Source: Acarospora socialis
Taxonomy: Eukaryota; Ascomycota; Lecanoromycetes; Acarosporales; Acarosporaceae
Direction of reading: 5' to 3'
DNA: 64,000 nucleotides
NCBI GenBank assembly: GCA_025617375.2
Contig: JAMYGW020000003.1
Coordinates: forward strand, 2,728,001-2,792,000
Shown piece by piece: positions 13,721-27,761 of this stretch. A program made the position numbers and the translations under genes. Position 1 is the first letter of the stretch, and each line of letters begins with the position of its first letter. The notes under the pieces are model-generated. The model worked only from the letters and a program-made list of their open reading frames with translations. It had not been told where the DNA came from and made no database searches.

Positions 13721-13906
13721 TGTTAGAATCAATTTATATGATTGATTTCTAAGTCTATGATAATGTGTTGATTGTTAAGAAAACTATCTAGAAAGTGATG
13801 TTTTACATAGATGCAGCTCTTTAAAAACTAGTATTAAGTACTTTCACAGAGTCTCATCTTATTGCAAAGTCTTAATCTCACTGAGCTCTATAACAAATTC
13901 ATAACA
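13721..13906 (-). repeat. LTR of element E, left copy (186 bp)
   Basis: TGTTAGAATC...CATAACA. Same length as, and closely similar to, the right copy at 16506. TG...CA ends and the adjacent TTTCT duplication define the boundary. Confidence 0.85.
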
Positions 13907-14061
13907 ACTATTCACAAAAAACAGAAAAGACAACATTCTCATTGTGTATGCTAGTTATACTAGTATGAGACAAGACAACAACAAGATTTTCTGCTAGTAT
14001 TCTGCATCAAAATGTCTCTTGTAGCTCTATTCATTATAGTTTTTTCATCAATCTTTTTTCT

Positions 14062-14919
14062 TCATGATTTATCTGCACAATTAAACTGATGATGACAAGA
14101 ATAACAAGATAAAATGTAATTAGTGATGCAAAGATGCTCATGAAGATCATTTGATGACAGAAAGACTTGATAACATGTGTGACATGTCTGAAAATGTAAT
14201 TTCATCATTGATTTGTTGTGTGTTTCAGAATGTAATTTGATGTTCAAAATCACTGAAATTTGCATGTTTTTAGAGATCATCTTGTGATAACATTGTGTAG
14301 ACATTTTGACTGTGATTTCATAGTGAAATGCAACAGCTTGTGTCTTCAAGTCATTTGTTGTCTTTGAGGATCTAATGAAGAAAGTCATAAATTTATGATG
14401 ACTATTCATGATTAATTTGTCATTTTCATAATTTAAAATCATCTCTTCTGTCTGCATGACATTCATGTTAATAAGAATGTCAGTATTGAGTTCATTCACT
14501 ATATGAGTCTTGCATCTCACATAGATCTTGTCATTGTTGTTATTGATGTCATGAATGTATAAATATAAATTGATGTGCTTAGAGAAGATGAATTCACTGA
14601 TGATATTATCAATTTATAAAGTTGTTTCACTAAATTGCAGAAGATTTTCAACAGCTAAACTGTGATCAATAAGTGTATGAATGACATCAAAGTCTAGACA
14701 TACAGACTAAAATTCAATGATAAAACTGTTGATGCTGATCTTCATGATGATGTAGTTGATAGAGATGATGATATTAATATGATATAATGAGACAAGATAG
14801 TTGTAGTGAATGTCTGTAATGTGATATTTAAGATGTATGATCAAAGAAAAGATCTTTTTGCATGTCAGACATGAATAGATACACTGTGTAATTGCTTGAT
14901 TCACATAGCTGTGATTCAC
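14062..14919 (-). pseudogene. C2H2 zinc-finger coding region of element E
   Basis: Two minus-strand readable stretches (14062-14520 and 14707-14919) each carry a C-X2-C ... H zinc-finger pattern of the fungal retroelement-associated type, with Phe and Leu at the expected core positions and a Ser-Asn-Asp-Leu-His-like helix start. It may bind nucleic acid as a gag-like or regulatory protein; that role is inferred from the motif only. It belongs to a virus-like fossil and is broken. Confidence 0.5.
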
Positions 14920-16505
14920 TGTATCATCTTGACTAAAATCTTAATTAAAATACTCATCATTTTGTTGATCTGCATAGTAAATTGTGAGATGTGCTTCAAC
15001 ATTGTTGTCAGAGTTTGTATTGATTTGATAGGCTGACTGTGAACATGCTTGATTTTTGTGTGCATGAAATTTATGCTCATGAGATTCATGCTCATGAGAT
15101 GCTCACTGTGAACAAAGTGATTGTTGTGATAAAGATTGTGATCTATTGTCTTAATGTGAATTATAGTCACAGTTTTTGTAAAAATGAGATAAGTGTGTCA
15201 TAGTGTAACTGCTGCAATTTAAAGATTTATATCAACAGAAGTCATGTGACAATGAGAATCTCATAAAGTGTTATATTCACATCTCTTTCTTTTTCAGTAA
15301 AAGATTGATGAATTGAGTCTTGAAGATCTCAATTGTAGATCACAAAATGTGCAATTGCAGCATTGAATTGAGGTTTTGTCAGACAAAAAGCACACAATTG
15401 TATAGTAATAATTTCATCAATTTTCTGTATCAAACAACAGTCTGTACATAGATCATAAGATCTTGATCATTGTGAACATTCTTCACTGTATACTTTTTCT
15501 TTAGTAAAATGTTCATAGTCTGTGACAGCAAGATTTTAAATTGAGTTGTGAGTTTGCAAGTTCAGTTGTCTAGTTCATGCTCATTGAATAAACTCATTTG
15601 TTCAAGTAATAATTTTACTGCATATCAGGTGAGTGTGATGCTGCAGAGATATGTGTAAAGATTTGTTTAAATTATTTCATTGTCATGAATCTTAACTAAA
15701 ATCTGACATTGTAATACAAACAGATAAATATTACAGTAGTACACTGTTTTGTTCACACTAACAATGTCACTGTTGTTGTACTTAATAGAAAGATGTGAGT
15801 CAAAAAGATCAATTTTTTTCACACAGAATGCTGTCATACAGAACTTGTTGACATAAGCTTGAAATTTAAGCTCTGTATAAAGTTCATTGACATGAGTTTG
15901 AAATTCAAGCTTTTTATTCTTTTATGCACCAGCAACATGACTCTTGCTCAATTTTCTTAAGTCATAGTCATTATTATTTTTCACTAATTACTCTGTCAAA
16001 GATCATTTAACTGTGATCTTTAATGAGATTGATGAACTGACAGAATGATAAGATCATGAGTAAAAGATTTGTTGTTGAAGAAGAAGATCTAATTTGATGT
16101 TCAAATTGATGTTTGATTTTTCAATGATGTTATACATCTCATTGATATTCATTAGAATAAGATTGTTTTGATGCTTTTCATCTTCTGAAAGATGAATATT
16201 CTTTATTTGATTGATAAGAACATTTATGAAGTTTCATGTAAAATAATGATGAAATTCAGAACTTGTTTCATCAGAATGTGCAGTTGCTGTCTTGTCTTCT
16301 GAAGATTTAATCATTGTAGTGATTTAATTTTGATGTTGAAAACAGGTTGATTTGATGCAGTAAACATTTTGTTTTTTGTTCAATTTTGTGAGCTACTGTG
16401 AAGAACATTTTTTAATGCAGTGTTTTTGAGCTCACTGACATCTAGACACTGGTGTTTAGATATGAAGATTTTGACTGAATACTTAAATCAGTTGGTGCTA
16501 TCAAT

Positions 16506-16691
16506 TGTTAAAATCAATTTATATGATTGATTTCTAAGTCTATGATAATGTGTTGATTGTTAAGAAAACTATCTAGAAAGTGATGATTTATATAGATGCA
16601 GTTCTTTAAAAACTAGCATCAAGTACTTCTGCAGAGTTTTATCTTATTGTAGAGTTTCAATTTCATCAAGCTCTATGACAAATTCATAACA
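16506..16691 (-). repeat. LTR of element E, right copy (186 bp)
   Basis: TGTTAAAATC...CATAACA. Differences from the left copy appear to be transitions. Followed by the TTTCT duplication and then the resumed sequence of element D. Confidence 0.85.
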
Positions 16692-17518
16692 TTTCTCAAC
16701 AAGATTAGAGAATAAGAAGCTTTACACATTTCATAAAGTAGATGAAAGAAATAGATTTATAATTCAAATGAACATTGATTTAAAAAATTAATTGCTAAAA
16801 ATCATTAATGCTCTGATAGACTCAGAAGTCATGAACAACTATATTTTGAAGAGACTAGTCTGAGAGTTAAAACTCAAGATTATATGAGCACTGTACTCAG
16901 TAAAGATACATATGACAAATAAAACTGTTGAGTTTATCAACAAGAAAATACACATCATAATGAATATCAGTGAACAACATCAAGAAATAATACTAGATGT
17001 ACTCAAAACAGATAAGTACAACATCATATTAGAAATGTCATGTTTAAAAAATTAAAACTTACAAATTGACTGAAGTAAAGAAAAAATATAGACAATGAAG
17101 CACACATATAAGATTATAAAAATATCAAAAATATACTTATCAAAACATAAGTCATGAGATCACAAGATATCACTATTGAAAGAAGAACAATCTAAGTAAA
17201 TATTAATATACTCAATGAGCAAAAGTCAACTTTAAATAGTTCAGAACTATCTGAATGAGAATTTAAAGAAAAAGTTCATTAAATCATTGAAATCATCAGC
17301 AGAATATCTGATTCTGTTTGTGTCAAAGAAAGATAATAGTAAAAAATTGTGTTTTAACTACTGATAACTAAACAGCATAATTCAACAAGACAGTTATCTT
17401 TTGTCATTGATAAAAGAGCTGCAAGATTAACTAAGCAAGATTAAGTAATTCACAAACTTAAATCTCAAGAATTTCTATTATCAAGTAAGAATGAAGAGAG
17501 AAGAAAAATGAAAGATGA

Positions 17519-17833
17519 TGTCAAAAGTAAACATTACACTTTAGTCATGCTAATCTTGAGTTATATTTTTAAACACTCTTTCTAATCTGTGATCATCAAC
17601 AATGTACTTATGTCACTGAGATTCAACTTTGCATAAACAGAATTTGTGTATGCAACATGTATTGAATCTGCAATCTTTGAACTTACTCTCTGCATCTTGA
17701 GTGATCAATAAATGTATGAAATTAACTGCATTTTTTGTGAGATTTTTTTTTCAATGCACTAACTCAAGCTCATAATCTGTCAAAAGTGAACACCACACTT
17801 TAGTCATGCTAATCATGAGTTATATTTCTAACA
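17519..17833 (+). mobile_element. TRIM-like mini-LTR element, copy 1 (315 bp)
   Basis: Direct terminal repeats of 57 and 56 bp (17519-17575 and 17778-17833), each starting TGTCAAAAGT and ending in ACA, flank a non-coding interior of about 200 bp. The interior matches the reverse complement of the interior at 61000-61198. The size fits terminal-repeat retrotransposons in miniature. The 5-bp flanks (GATGA and AGACA) do not match, unlike copy 2. The copy sits at the point where element D stops, so it may mark a rearrangement junction. Confidence 0.7.
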
Positions 17834-18539
17834 AGACATGTATTTTACTGAGAATATTTCTCAGTTTCTGACTCAGAAAGATGATGTAGCTTCTAATTAG
17901 AGTTCAATCTTTTTTTGCAATTCTGTGAGTGTGATCTCTTCTCATGAGTTAAATTATATAAGTTTTGTCAATAACAGTGTGTAGTTCTCAAGACAGTGTT
18001 CTATATAGTAATTTAAACATGCAGTATTTTCTGAGAATACAATATTGAAAGTGATAGATCAACACACATAATAAAAGATCAGTCAATCTTTAAACTTGAA
18101 ATTCAATTCAATCTTTGAACAAGTCATTTCATCAACTTTTGTCTTGAGTACTTCTTGATTTGAAAGTTACATCTTGCAAAACTTCAATAACTGTTTCTGA
18201 TCAGCAAAAACAAAACTGATAACTTAATCTTAATGTATCATAAAGAGTAGATGACTGTTCAACATCACTCTACAGTATATTAATACATGATAAGTATTGA
18301 ACATAGTAAATTTACAACTCTTTCTCTTTCATGTCAATCATTTTCATACATGTAAACAGTATTTCTGTAAGAGAAATTTCTAAGAACAGATTGCTTTGAC
18401 TTGTTTAAGATGATACTCAATGTAATTCTTTACAAAAGACATCTTGAGATTCTGAACTTCATATTTAAATCATAAGAACTTTACAGTTGATGTCTTTGAA
18501 AGTTAAAAAGCAGTTTATGTGAATTGAGTCTTTCATAAA
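17834..18539 (+). pseudogene. Left part of a decayed gene split by element C
   Basis: One plus-strand frame of about 235 codons with roughly 20 stops, entered at the TRIM-like element and left at the 5' LTR of element C. The readable part is hydrophobic and Cys/Phe-rich in its first half. The frame appears to resume after C and the MITE at about 30566 and continues to about 30905. No family recognised. It could be a remnant of the patatin gene left of element D, but I saw no patatin motif to support that. Confidence 0.4.
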
Positions 18540-18882
18540 TGTTATGATCATATCTCAAAGAAAGTAACATGCTAAAGTATACATCAAAAAAAGCATAGCT
18601 CAGAGTACAGAACAATGAAATATCAAATATTTTCTTGTAAATATGTGCTCAGAACACATCAAAATACTGAAATGCTGAGTGTGTCAGTGTGTCTAGAATC
18701 TATATAGTAGAATTGATTTTCTTATGAAATTGATTGTGTTTAACTCATTCAATAATTACAATAAAATATTTATTCAACATTACTGTATCAGAAAATCCTT
18801 ATATCAACAAGTTCAAATATCTTAGTTCTAATATACTCAAGAAATCTTAAATTAAATATCACACTCTGATTAGAACATAACA
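18540..18882 (+). repeat. 5' LTR of element C (343 bp)
   Basis: TGTTATGATCA...CATAACA. Equal in length to the copy at 29823. Contains the shared TATATAG then TGTTTAA layout. Followed by CTTTAAACAT, the C version of the family leader. Confidence 0.85.
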
Positions 18883-21800
18883 CTTTAAACATTCTTACAA
18901 TATAAAAATGATCACATCTACAGTACAGAAATCAACTTTAATTAGTCAGATTAATTTTCAGAATTTTTCACAGATGGTTGATGCAACAAAGATTTCATTA
19001 CTCAATGCATTCATTGATGAAAGAAAAAAGCTGTAAGCATTCTTGATTAAGCTTGAGTTATATATTGAATTCAATCAAAACAAGTTCAAGTCTGAGATGA
19101 ATAAAAATTTATTCATCATTTTATACATGAAGAATGTAGTCTTTAACTGAGTTGATCTCAAGCTACACAAATTTCTTGCAATAATGATGACAGAACAACA
19201 GACAGATAGAAAATTTATATTTTTTAATTACAAAAGATTCAAGAAAGAACTCAGAAAAGTCTTCAAAGTAATTAATGAAAAGTAAGCAACAAAAAGATAA
19301 CTGCAAGTAATTCAGATAAAAAGATCAACAATTAAGTATGTAACAGAGTTTCAGAGAATTGTGATCTTAATAAATTGAAATGATGATTTTCTCACATTAT
19401 ATTATTACTGAAGACTTCACAAGTCTATTAAGAATGAAATAGCTTGAATAAATCAATTTGAGACTCTACAAAAGATAACTGATGTATTTATCAATATAAA
19501 TAATTGACAATAAAAACAACAAATAAAATGCACAGAGTAATGAGTGTTATTAAAAGTTAAATGAAAAAGAAAGTTTGCTCAATCATACTGAAAAATCAAT
19601 TCAATGAATCTCAATGCAATCAAGAAGCATCATTAAAAATCATAAAAAACTAAATAAATGAAGTCTGAATATCAGAAGAAATGATTTTATGAGTTTTAAA
19701 CATTGTGAAATGAGATGTGAACATGTTATAACTGTCAAAAATTTAAACATATAACAATCAACTGCAAAAATTCTCAAGCTGAGAGAAAAAAAGCAGCAGT
19801 AATGATTAAAAAGAATACATACATAGTGTATGATATTCTCAGTTAAACAGTCTGTTACAATGATATGTGCTGAACACATATGAGCAGTAAAGATAAAGTT
19901 GAATGATATCTGAAGAAATTGCACAAAGATGTTAAAAATAAATATAACACAACAGATTAATTAACTCACAGAAAAGAATTAATTATTTTTACAAAGAAAG
20001 ATATTAAGAAAAAGATTCTTGATGTTGAGAATGAGAACAATATTCTTAATGACAATATTGATGAAACTGATGATTGTGAATTTCAAATTGATAAATCTTG
20101 AATATTTTCTGATGATAATACATTTGCAGAAGAAAGTTTGAATGATATTGAAATTGAGTTCTCAAAGAAATACTGAATTGAGATTGAGAAAAATCTAAAT
20201 ACTCAAAAAAAAGCAGCACAGTACAGCAAAACAATGCTAAAAGAAGAACTTAAGAAGTTGCAAGCTCAAGAATGAGAAATAAAGATATGCTTTGAATTAA
20301 ACAAGCTAATGAAAGAAATATAATTGATAATTGAAGAAAAATCAAACAAGACAGTATTAAAACAACTTATATAACAAAGAAGAAGTTATAGGATCAGAAT
20401 ACTCTTATCAATGAAATATGATCTAAGAAATAAAAATCAATGAATCTTCAATGAAGAATATATATCATCTGAATATCTGCAAAAAGTAAAAACTCTTGAG
20501 AGTCAGTTGTAGATGAAGTATGATCAGTATGAATTAAGATTACATTTTGAAAAATACATTGAGCAGTATGAAAAAGAATACATGAATTTACTCTTAAAAA
20601 AGAAATCTGAGTGATTCACAAGTCTATGAAAAAGAGTTAAAAACATAATTATGACAAAAAACTACAAGCTTTCTTGATAAGACTAGAGAATAAAAAGCTT
20701 TATACATTTCATGAAGTAAACAAAAAAAACAGACTCATGATTCAAATGAACATTGATTAAAAAAATCAATTATTAAAAATCATTGATGTTTTGATAAATT
20801 CAGAAGTCATAAACAATTATATTTTAAAGAAATTAGTTAGAGAACTAAAACTCACAATGATATGAGCATTATACTCAGTGAGAGTACATATAATCAATGA
20901 AGTCATCAAATATGTTGATGAAGAAGTACATGTAACAATGAATGTTAGTGAACAACACTGAGAGATGACACTGAATGTACTCAAAATAGACAAACACAAT
21001 ATAATATTTGAAATATCATACTTAAAAAACTGAAACTCACAAATTGATTGAAGCACAGAAAGAATATGCACTATGAAGCACACATATGAGATTTTAAAGA
21101 TGTCAAAAATGTGCTTACTGAAATATAAGTCATAAAATCACAAGATATTGTTATTGAAAGAAGAGCAGTTTAAGTGAATGTCAATATACTCAATGAGTGA
21201 AGATCAACTCAAGATAGTTTAAAACTATCTTGATGAAAATTTAAAGAAAGAATTCATCAAATCATCAAAATCATCAGCAGAATATTTAATTCTGTTTATA
21301 TTAAAGAAAAATGACAGCAAAAGATTATATGTCAATTATTAACAGCTGAATAACATAATCAAACAAGACAGTTATTCTTTGTCATTGATAAAAGAACTAC
21401 AAGATTAACTAGACAGAACTAAGTAGTTTATGAGCTTAAATCTTAAGAATGTCTACTACTGAGTAAGAATGAAGAAAGAAAAAAAGTGAAAGACAGTGTT
21501 CAGAACAAGATATGAACATTATGAATATATTGTTATGTTATTTAAGCTCAAAAATGCATCAGCAATTTTTCAGAGATTGAGTCATCAGAATGATTGCTGT
21601 GTGCAATTCATGTTGAAGAAATAAAATCAATCAAGATAAACAATATGATGAAGTAATACAACTAGATGCACTGAATATATCATGAAAGTCAGTTACTATA
21701 AACTTCATTATAAAGTTATCATCATTGAAATTTACAACATGAAAGATAAAATTTAACAGTATATTGATCATAGTGAACAGATTGATCAAGTATATAATGT

Positions 21801-22410
21801 TTATTTCATTTAAAGAAATCATGACAGCATCAATATTAATATACACAATACTGCAAGAACTGATTATCAATTATAAGCTGTCAAGAGAGTTCATCATCAA
21901 TAGAGATAAGTTATTTATGAATAAGTTTTAACTGCTCATAGTGAAACTCAAAATAAAACATAAGATGTCAATAGCATATCACTTACAGATAAATGAACAA
22001 TGAATAAATGAATTAAACAGTGAAAATATACTTAAAATACTATGTCAACAAGAATCAGAATGACTGAGTATGACTGTTGTTAATGATATAGTTTGTATAC
22101 AACTAAAGTGATCATCAGATCAGATCTAGATTTGAGACTTTAATCTGACTTGTGAGCTGAGTCAGAGTTGAGTTGAGTCAGTCTTGACAACTCACACATA
22201 CTAAATATAGTAGATCTAACACATATTTCTAACAAAAACTTCAGATTGAAACTCAAAATGAGACTCAAAATGAAACTCAAAATGAGACTCAAAATGAGAC
22301 TCTAGAACTAAATATAGTATATATATTGATTTGTGAGTCAATTCAGGTCAGAAGTTCTGACTTAACTTGTGAGTCAGATTAAGTCAGTCTTGAAATTTTA
22401 ATCTGATCTG

Positions 22411-22762
22411 TGTTATGATCAAGTCAGAATGAGCTTGAAACAAACTGATGTATGTGCATAGAGAGTGTATATCTCAGAGATATCTAGACAGCAGTCATGT
22501 GACATCTTAACATGCTTGATGGTGAGCTTGACAAGCAAGCTTGATGAGTTGCATGAACAAGTCACCTCAATGAGCTCAGTGGCAAGGCTGGCAAGTAGAC
22601 TCAGTATATAGTCACAGTCATTTTCTCTATGAAAAGAATTGTGTTCAACTTAAGTAATCATTGAAGAATTGAAGACCAGAACCATTTCAAACCAGTTGTT
22701 ATATCAATAAGCACAAACTCTTAGTTCTACATATCTGAGAAATCTCAGATTAGAATGTTATA
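22411..22762 (+). repeat. 5' LTR of element B (352 bp)
   Basis: Starts TGTTATGATCAAG, ends GAATGTTATA. Same length as the 3' copy; the differences I compared are transitions. Confidence 0.9.
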
Positions 22763-22772
22763 CTTTGAACAC
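22605..22772 (+). promoter_or_regulatory. TATA box, inferred transcript start and primer-site region of element B
   Basis: TATATA at 22605-22610 lies 36 bases before GTGTTCAA (22641-22648). The sequence just after the LTR, CTTTGAACAC (22763-22772), is complementary to GTGTTCAA over eight bases, and no tRNA-like TGG primer site follows the LTR. This layout is what is known for self-priming chromoviruses of the Tf1/sushi type. It is inferred from spacing and complementarity only. Confidence 0.45.
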
Positions 22773-25700
22773 TCTTACAATATAATGAGTATGATGTCTG
22801 ACACACAGAAGAATGTCTCAATCTTGTTCTTGAGACAAGCTCAAGTAAACTCATCTTTATCATCTACTTCAGATAGAATGGTGACACAATTAGCAATGTC
22901 AGCTTAGATGATACAATTATCTGTGAATGCATTGAAGATTCAGATACTCAACATCTTTGATGAAGAATGAGAAAAGCTGTGAATCTTTGTGACTAAGCTC
23001 AACCTGTATATTGAATTCAATCAACTGAAGTTTCAAATTGATCAAGAGAAAACATTGTTTGCAATGATCTATCTAGTGAACACAGTCTTCAACTAAATTG
23101 ATCTCAAGCTGCATGAGTTTCTAGAAAAGAATTACAATGAGTGCAATGTCAATGAGAAGTCTATGTTCAATGACTTCAGCAAGTTCAAGAAAGAACTCAG
23201 AAAAGTCTTTGAAGTGATTGATGAGAAAAGAGCAGCAGAGAAATGAATTCATGTCTTGTGACAGAGTGAATTGACAACAATATATGTTACAGAGTTTCAG
23301 CAGTTAGCAGCACTTATCAGATGAGACAATGAAGCACTCATTTATCAGTATTATTGTGAATTGAGAAAGTTCATCAAAGACAAGATAGTCTGAGCAGAAT
23401 GACCAGACAATCTTCAAAAAATGATTGATCTGAGTATTAATATTGACAGTTGTCAATGAAAATGACAAATGAAACAAAAAGAATATCAAATGCCACCTAT
23501 GATAGAAGATCAAGAAGAAAGCTTCTAATTGTGAACAAAGTGATATGTTTTATCAACAAGACATAGAAAAACAGATTCTATAAATCTTAATATGATTAAG
23601 AAGTGTCATCAGAAGTCATAAAAAACTAGATAAGTGAAGTTTGAATATCAGATGAAGTGATTCATTAAGTCTCAGATAACACTGTGAAATGAGATGTGAA
23701 TATGTTACAACTGTGAAAAACTCAAACACCTTGTTCAAGAATGTAACAGACCTCAAATAAAAAGAAAAAATATTGCAGCAGTAATGACAGAAACAAAAAC
23801 AAAGAAATTAAGTGTAGTGCATGACACTCTGAGTTGAACAGCCTGTTATGACAATATGTGCTGAGCACATATGAGCACAAAAAATAAAGTCAGATGATAT
23901 TCTCAGAAACTGTGCAAGAATGTGAGAAACAGATATGATGTGATGAGTTGATCAATTCATGAGAAAGAATTAGCTATTCTTATCAAGAAAAAAGTTCTTG
24001 ATGCTGAGAAAAAAAAAGATGTTCTTGAGAATGACATTGAAGAAACTGATGATCATGAATTTTAGATTGATGAATCATAAATATTTTCTGACAGTGATAC
24101 ACTCACAGAAGAAAGTTTGAATGATGCTGAGACAGAACTCTCAAGAAAATATTAAACAAAGATTGAAAAAGATCTAAGTGCTCAAGAGAAGATGACATCA
24201 GACTGCAATATGATGCAGAAGAAAAAGCAAAAGACTTAAAATCAGAAAGCAGAAATATGCAAAGAATTTGATGATCTAATGAGAGATGTACAAATAATCA
24301 TGAAAGAGCTGATATCAAAATTTCTTGTGTAAAAAACCAAGAGTCACAAGATCAAGATACACTTACCTGAAGAATATATTACACAGAATGAAGACAGATG
24401 AATCTTCAGTGAAGAGTATATATCATCTGAATTTCTGCAAAGAGTAAAAGTCTTGAAGAGTCAGTTGCAGATGAAGTATGATCAGTATGAATTCTGACTA
24501 CACTCAGAAAAACACATTGAGTGATATAGTCTAAAGCATGTGAATCTTATGATCAAAAGAGAATCTCAATGATTTCAAGAACTTTGAAGATGAGTCAAAC
24601 AACTGAGAGAGTCAAAAAATAAAAAGCTTTCTTGACAAGACTAGAGAACAAGAAGCTAGCAGCATTTCAAAGACAAAACAATGATCATTAAGTATGAATC
24701 AAGATTACAATTAATGAACATCAGATCAACACATTGATGAATTTTGAAGTGAACAGTAATGTCATGAGCTGCAAGACAGTCAAAAAGTTGAGATTAGTGA
24801 CACAGTGAGTGCACTATTCATTCAATGTACAAATGACAAATGAAGTCATCAAAAGAATTAATGAGAAAACCTGTGTGAAAGTCTTGATTCTTGAAAACTC
24901 ACAAGAGATTATGTTTGACATCATGAAATCAATTGAATATGACACAATGCTAAAAATGTCTTGACTGTGCAAAAAGAATTTCTGAATTGATTGAATAACA
25001 AGAAAGATATGTACAATTGAGAACACATATAAAATTTCTGAACAATCAGAAATGAGCTTATCAGAGCATAAGTCATGAAATCATAAAATATTGCTATTGA
25101 ACAGAAAGCAACTCAAGTGAATATCACTATACTCAATGAGTGAAAATCAACTCAAGAAAGTGAGAACTTACCTTGATAAGAATCTGAAGAAAGAATTCAT
25201 AAAATCATCAAACTCATTGACAGAATACTCAATTCTGTTTGTACTGAAAAAAGATGAAAAGAAATGACTATGTGTCAATTATAGACAACTCAATGAGATA
25301 ACTCATCAAGATAGTTATTTTCTATCATTGATAAAAGAGTTGCAGAATCAGTTAGACAAGATCAGATGATTTATGAGCTTGAATCTTAGAAATATCTATT
25401 ACTGAGTTAGAATGAAGAAAGAAGAAGAATGAAAGATGGCATTTTAAACAAGATATAAGCATTATAAGTACATCATTATGTCATTTGAGCTAAAGAATGC
25501 CTCAGTCACCTTTTAAAGATTGATTAATGACACATTGAAAGAATATCTCAATGATTTTGTGATCACATACCTTAACAATATTCTGATATATTCAGAAAGT
25601 CTTGAGAAGCATTGCAAGCATGTGTGAAAGATATTGACAAAGCTCAATGAGAGAGCTTTGTACATGAAAAGATCAAAGAGCAGGTTCAAAATCAAGAAAG

Positions 25701-27761
25701 TTGAGTTTCTAGACTATGTGATTTGATCTGAACAAATCAAGAAGAATTTAAAGAAGATAAAAGCAGTCAGAAACTGATCAACATCAAAAAGAATTAAGGA
25801 AGTACAGGTCTTTCTAGAATTAATGAACTATTATTGAAAGTTTGTGTCAAACTACACAAGAATTACAAAATCACTAACACATCTGACACACAAAAGCAAA
25901 GAATAACATTGAAATAAAGAACAGAAGAATGCATTTCACATATTAAAGAAAAGTCTTAGCAGAATAACACATCTGAGAATATTCAATTCAACATATAAGA
26001 AGACACTGAAAATCAATGCTTCAGATTTTGCAGTAAAAGCATGCTTGTATCAGATTGAGAATGAACAACAGAAACTCATAACATATCAATTTAGAAAATT
26101 ATCAGAACTCAAGAAAAGATATGAGATTCATGACAAGAAACTTCTTGCAATAGTGAAAGCACTACAAGACTGAAGATCTTATCTTGCAAAAACAAACAAA
26201 TCAATTCAGATCTATACAGATCACAAGAATCTGAGAAACTTTGCAACAACAAAGTAACTCAATCAACAACAGATTCATTGAACAGAGCAGTTGACAGACT
26301 ATGAATTTCAGATTCATTACAAGAAGAGTAAGAAGAATGATAAAGTGAATGTCTTGAGTAGATGATCTGATCATGAAGATGTACAAATGGTACACACTGA
26401 AATTCTAAGTGAAGATGACAACAAAGTTCTCACAAAGAACTTAGCAGCAATGTACAAGATAAAACAAGCTTTCTTGATAGATAAAGAACTCATAAAAATG
26501 TGTCATTACAGTAGAACTGAAGAACACTTAAAAGTTAAATGCATTAAAGATCTAGTGTGAAGAAGATGCAATATTGACAATTTTAGAAATTGAGTCATCA
26601 GAATGATTGCTGTGTGCAACTCATGCTGAAGAAATCAGATCAATTAAGATAAATGATACAACAAAGTAACACAACTGAATGCATCAGACACATCATGAAA
26701 GTCAGTTACTATGAACTTCATTATGAAGTTATCACTGTCAAAGAATTCAACATGAAAAGTGAAATTCAATAGTATATTGATCATAGTGAACAGATTGACC
26801 AAGTACACAATGTTCATTTCATTCAAGAAAACTGCAACAGCACCAGTATTGATGTACATTATACTGAGAGAATTGATTAGCAATCATGAGCTATTAAAAG
26901 AATTTATCACCAACAGAGACAAGCTGTTTACAAGCAGATTTTGAAAAATGCTCACAGCAGAACTTGAAATAAAGCACAAAATGTTGATGGTGTATCACTC
27001 ACAAATAAATGAGCAAAGTGAATGAATGAATCAGACAGTGAAAACATACTTGAAACACTATGTCAACAGAAACCAGAATGACTGAGTACAGCTGTTGTTG
27101 ACAGCACAGTTTGTGTACAACAACACAAAGAATGAAATCATGAGAGAAACATCTTTCTATGTGAACTATGACTACAACTCAAAGATATGATGAGATTCTA
27201 AAGAACATGAATCACAGAGTCAAAAAGTGATTCTGAATATCACACAGATAAAAAAACTGCACTGAGATCTGACAAAGTGAATTGAACAGCAGACAGAACA
27301 AACAACAGAGACAAAATCATTTGAAAAAGAAGAGAAGATATACTTAAGAATGAACAACATAAAAATAAAGCAAAGAAGCAAGAAGCTAGAGAACAAGAGC
27401 ATTGAATCATTCAAGATCATATGAAACATCAAAGAACTAAGCTATGAACTAGATCTACCTAAGAAAATGAGAATACACTCAGTATTTCATGCATTCATGT
27501 TACAGCATTGTGATCAGTTCATACCACTTCAAATCAGTGAAATGTCTGTTGAACTCAACAAAGAATATGAAGTTGAGAACATTTTAGAGAAGAGAATGAT
27601 TAGTGAAAAAGCCCACTATCTCATCAAGTAAAAAGATTATGATACTTCAGAAAATACCTGAGAACTCAAGAAAAATCTCAAGAACTGTGCAAGAACACTT
27701 CAACATTTTAAAAAAAGAAGTCAATATTAGCTCAGAAGAATGATGACATTGAATTAATAAG

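Larger units (their letters stand above)
13721..16691 (-). mobile_element. Short-LTR element E with C2H2 zinc-finger coding, nested in D
   Basis: Complete insertion flanked by 5-bp TTTCT duplications (13716-13720 and 16692-16696) and bounded by 186-bp LTRs. The 2.6-kb interior shows minus-strand coding with C2H2 zinc-finger motifs (CHTC...LHEH near 14110-14170 and CLTCKKIF...LKYH near 14830-14880). A TGATAGCACCAAC sequence next to the LTR on the minus strand could be a tRNA primer site, agreeing with minus orientation. I saw no reverse transcriptase, RNase H or integrase, so it may be a non-autonomous element. Broken, with multiple breaks in the coding part. Younger than D, which it interrupts. 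Confidence 0.75.
11553..17518 (+). mobile_element. Ty3/gypsy chromovirus fossil D (5' part)
   Basis: Metaviridae-type element inserted in the patatin fossil. Parts seen in order: 5' LTR (11553-11929), gag region (about 11960-13300) with a CX2CX4HX4C zinc knuckle at 12770-12811, protease (about 16760-17060) and the beginning of reverse transcriptase (from about 17250). Element E lies inside it (13721-16691). The left flank is AAATG. No 3' LTR was found, and the element stops at the TRIM-like copy at 17519. Heavily broken. Residual CC/GG is nearly nil, so it is among the oldest insertions here. Same family as A, B and C by LTR and gag similarity. Confidence 0.8.

Noticed and set aside
26759-26944. 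Short clean frames within elements A-C taken as separate genes
   Set aside because: They are fragments of the integrase and other pol domains of the gypsy fossils, or antisense shadows of them.
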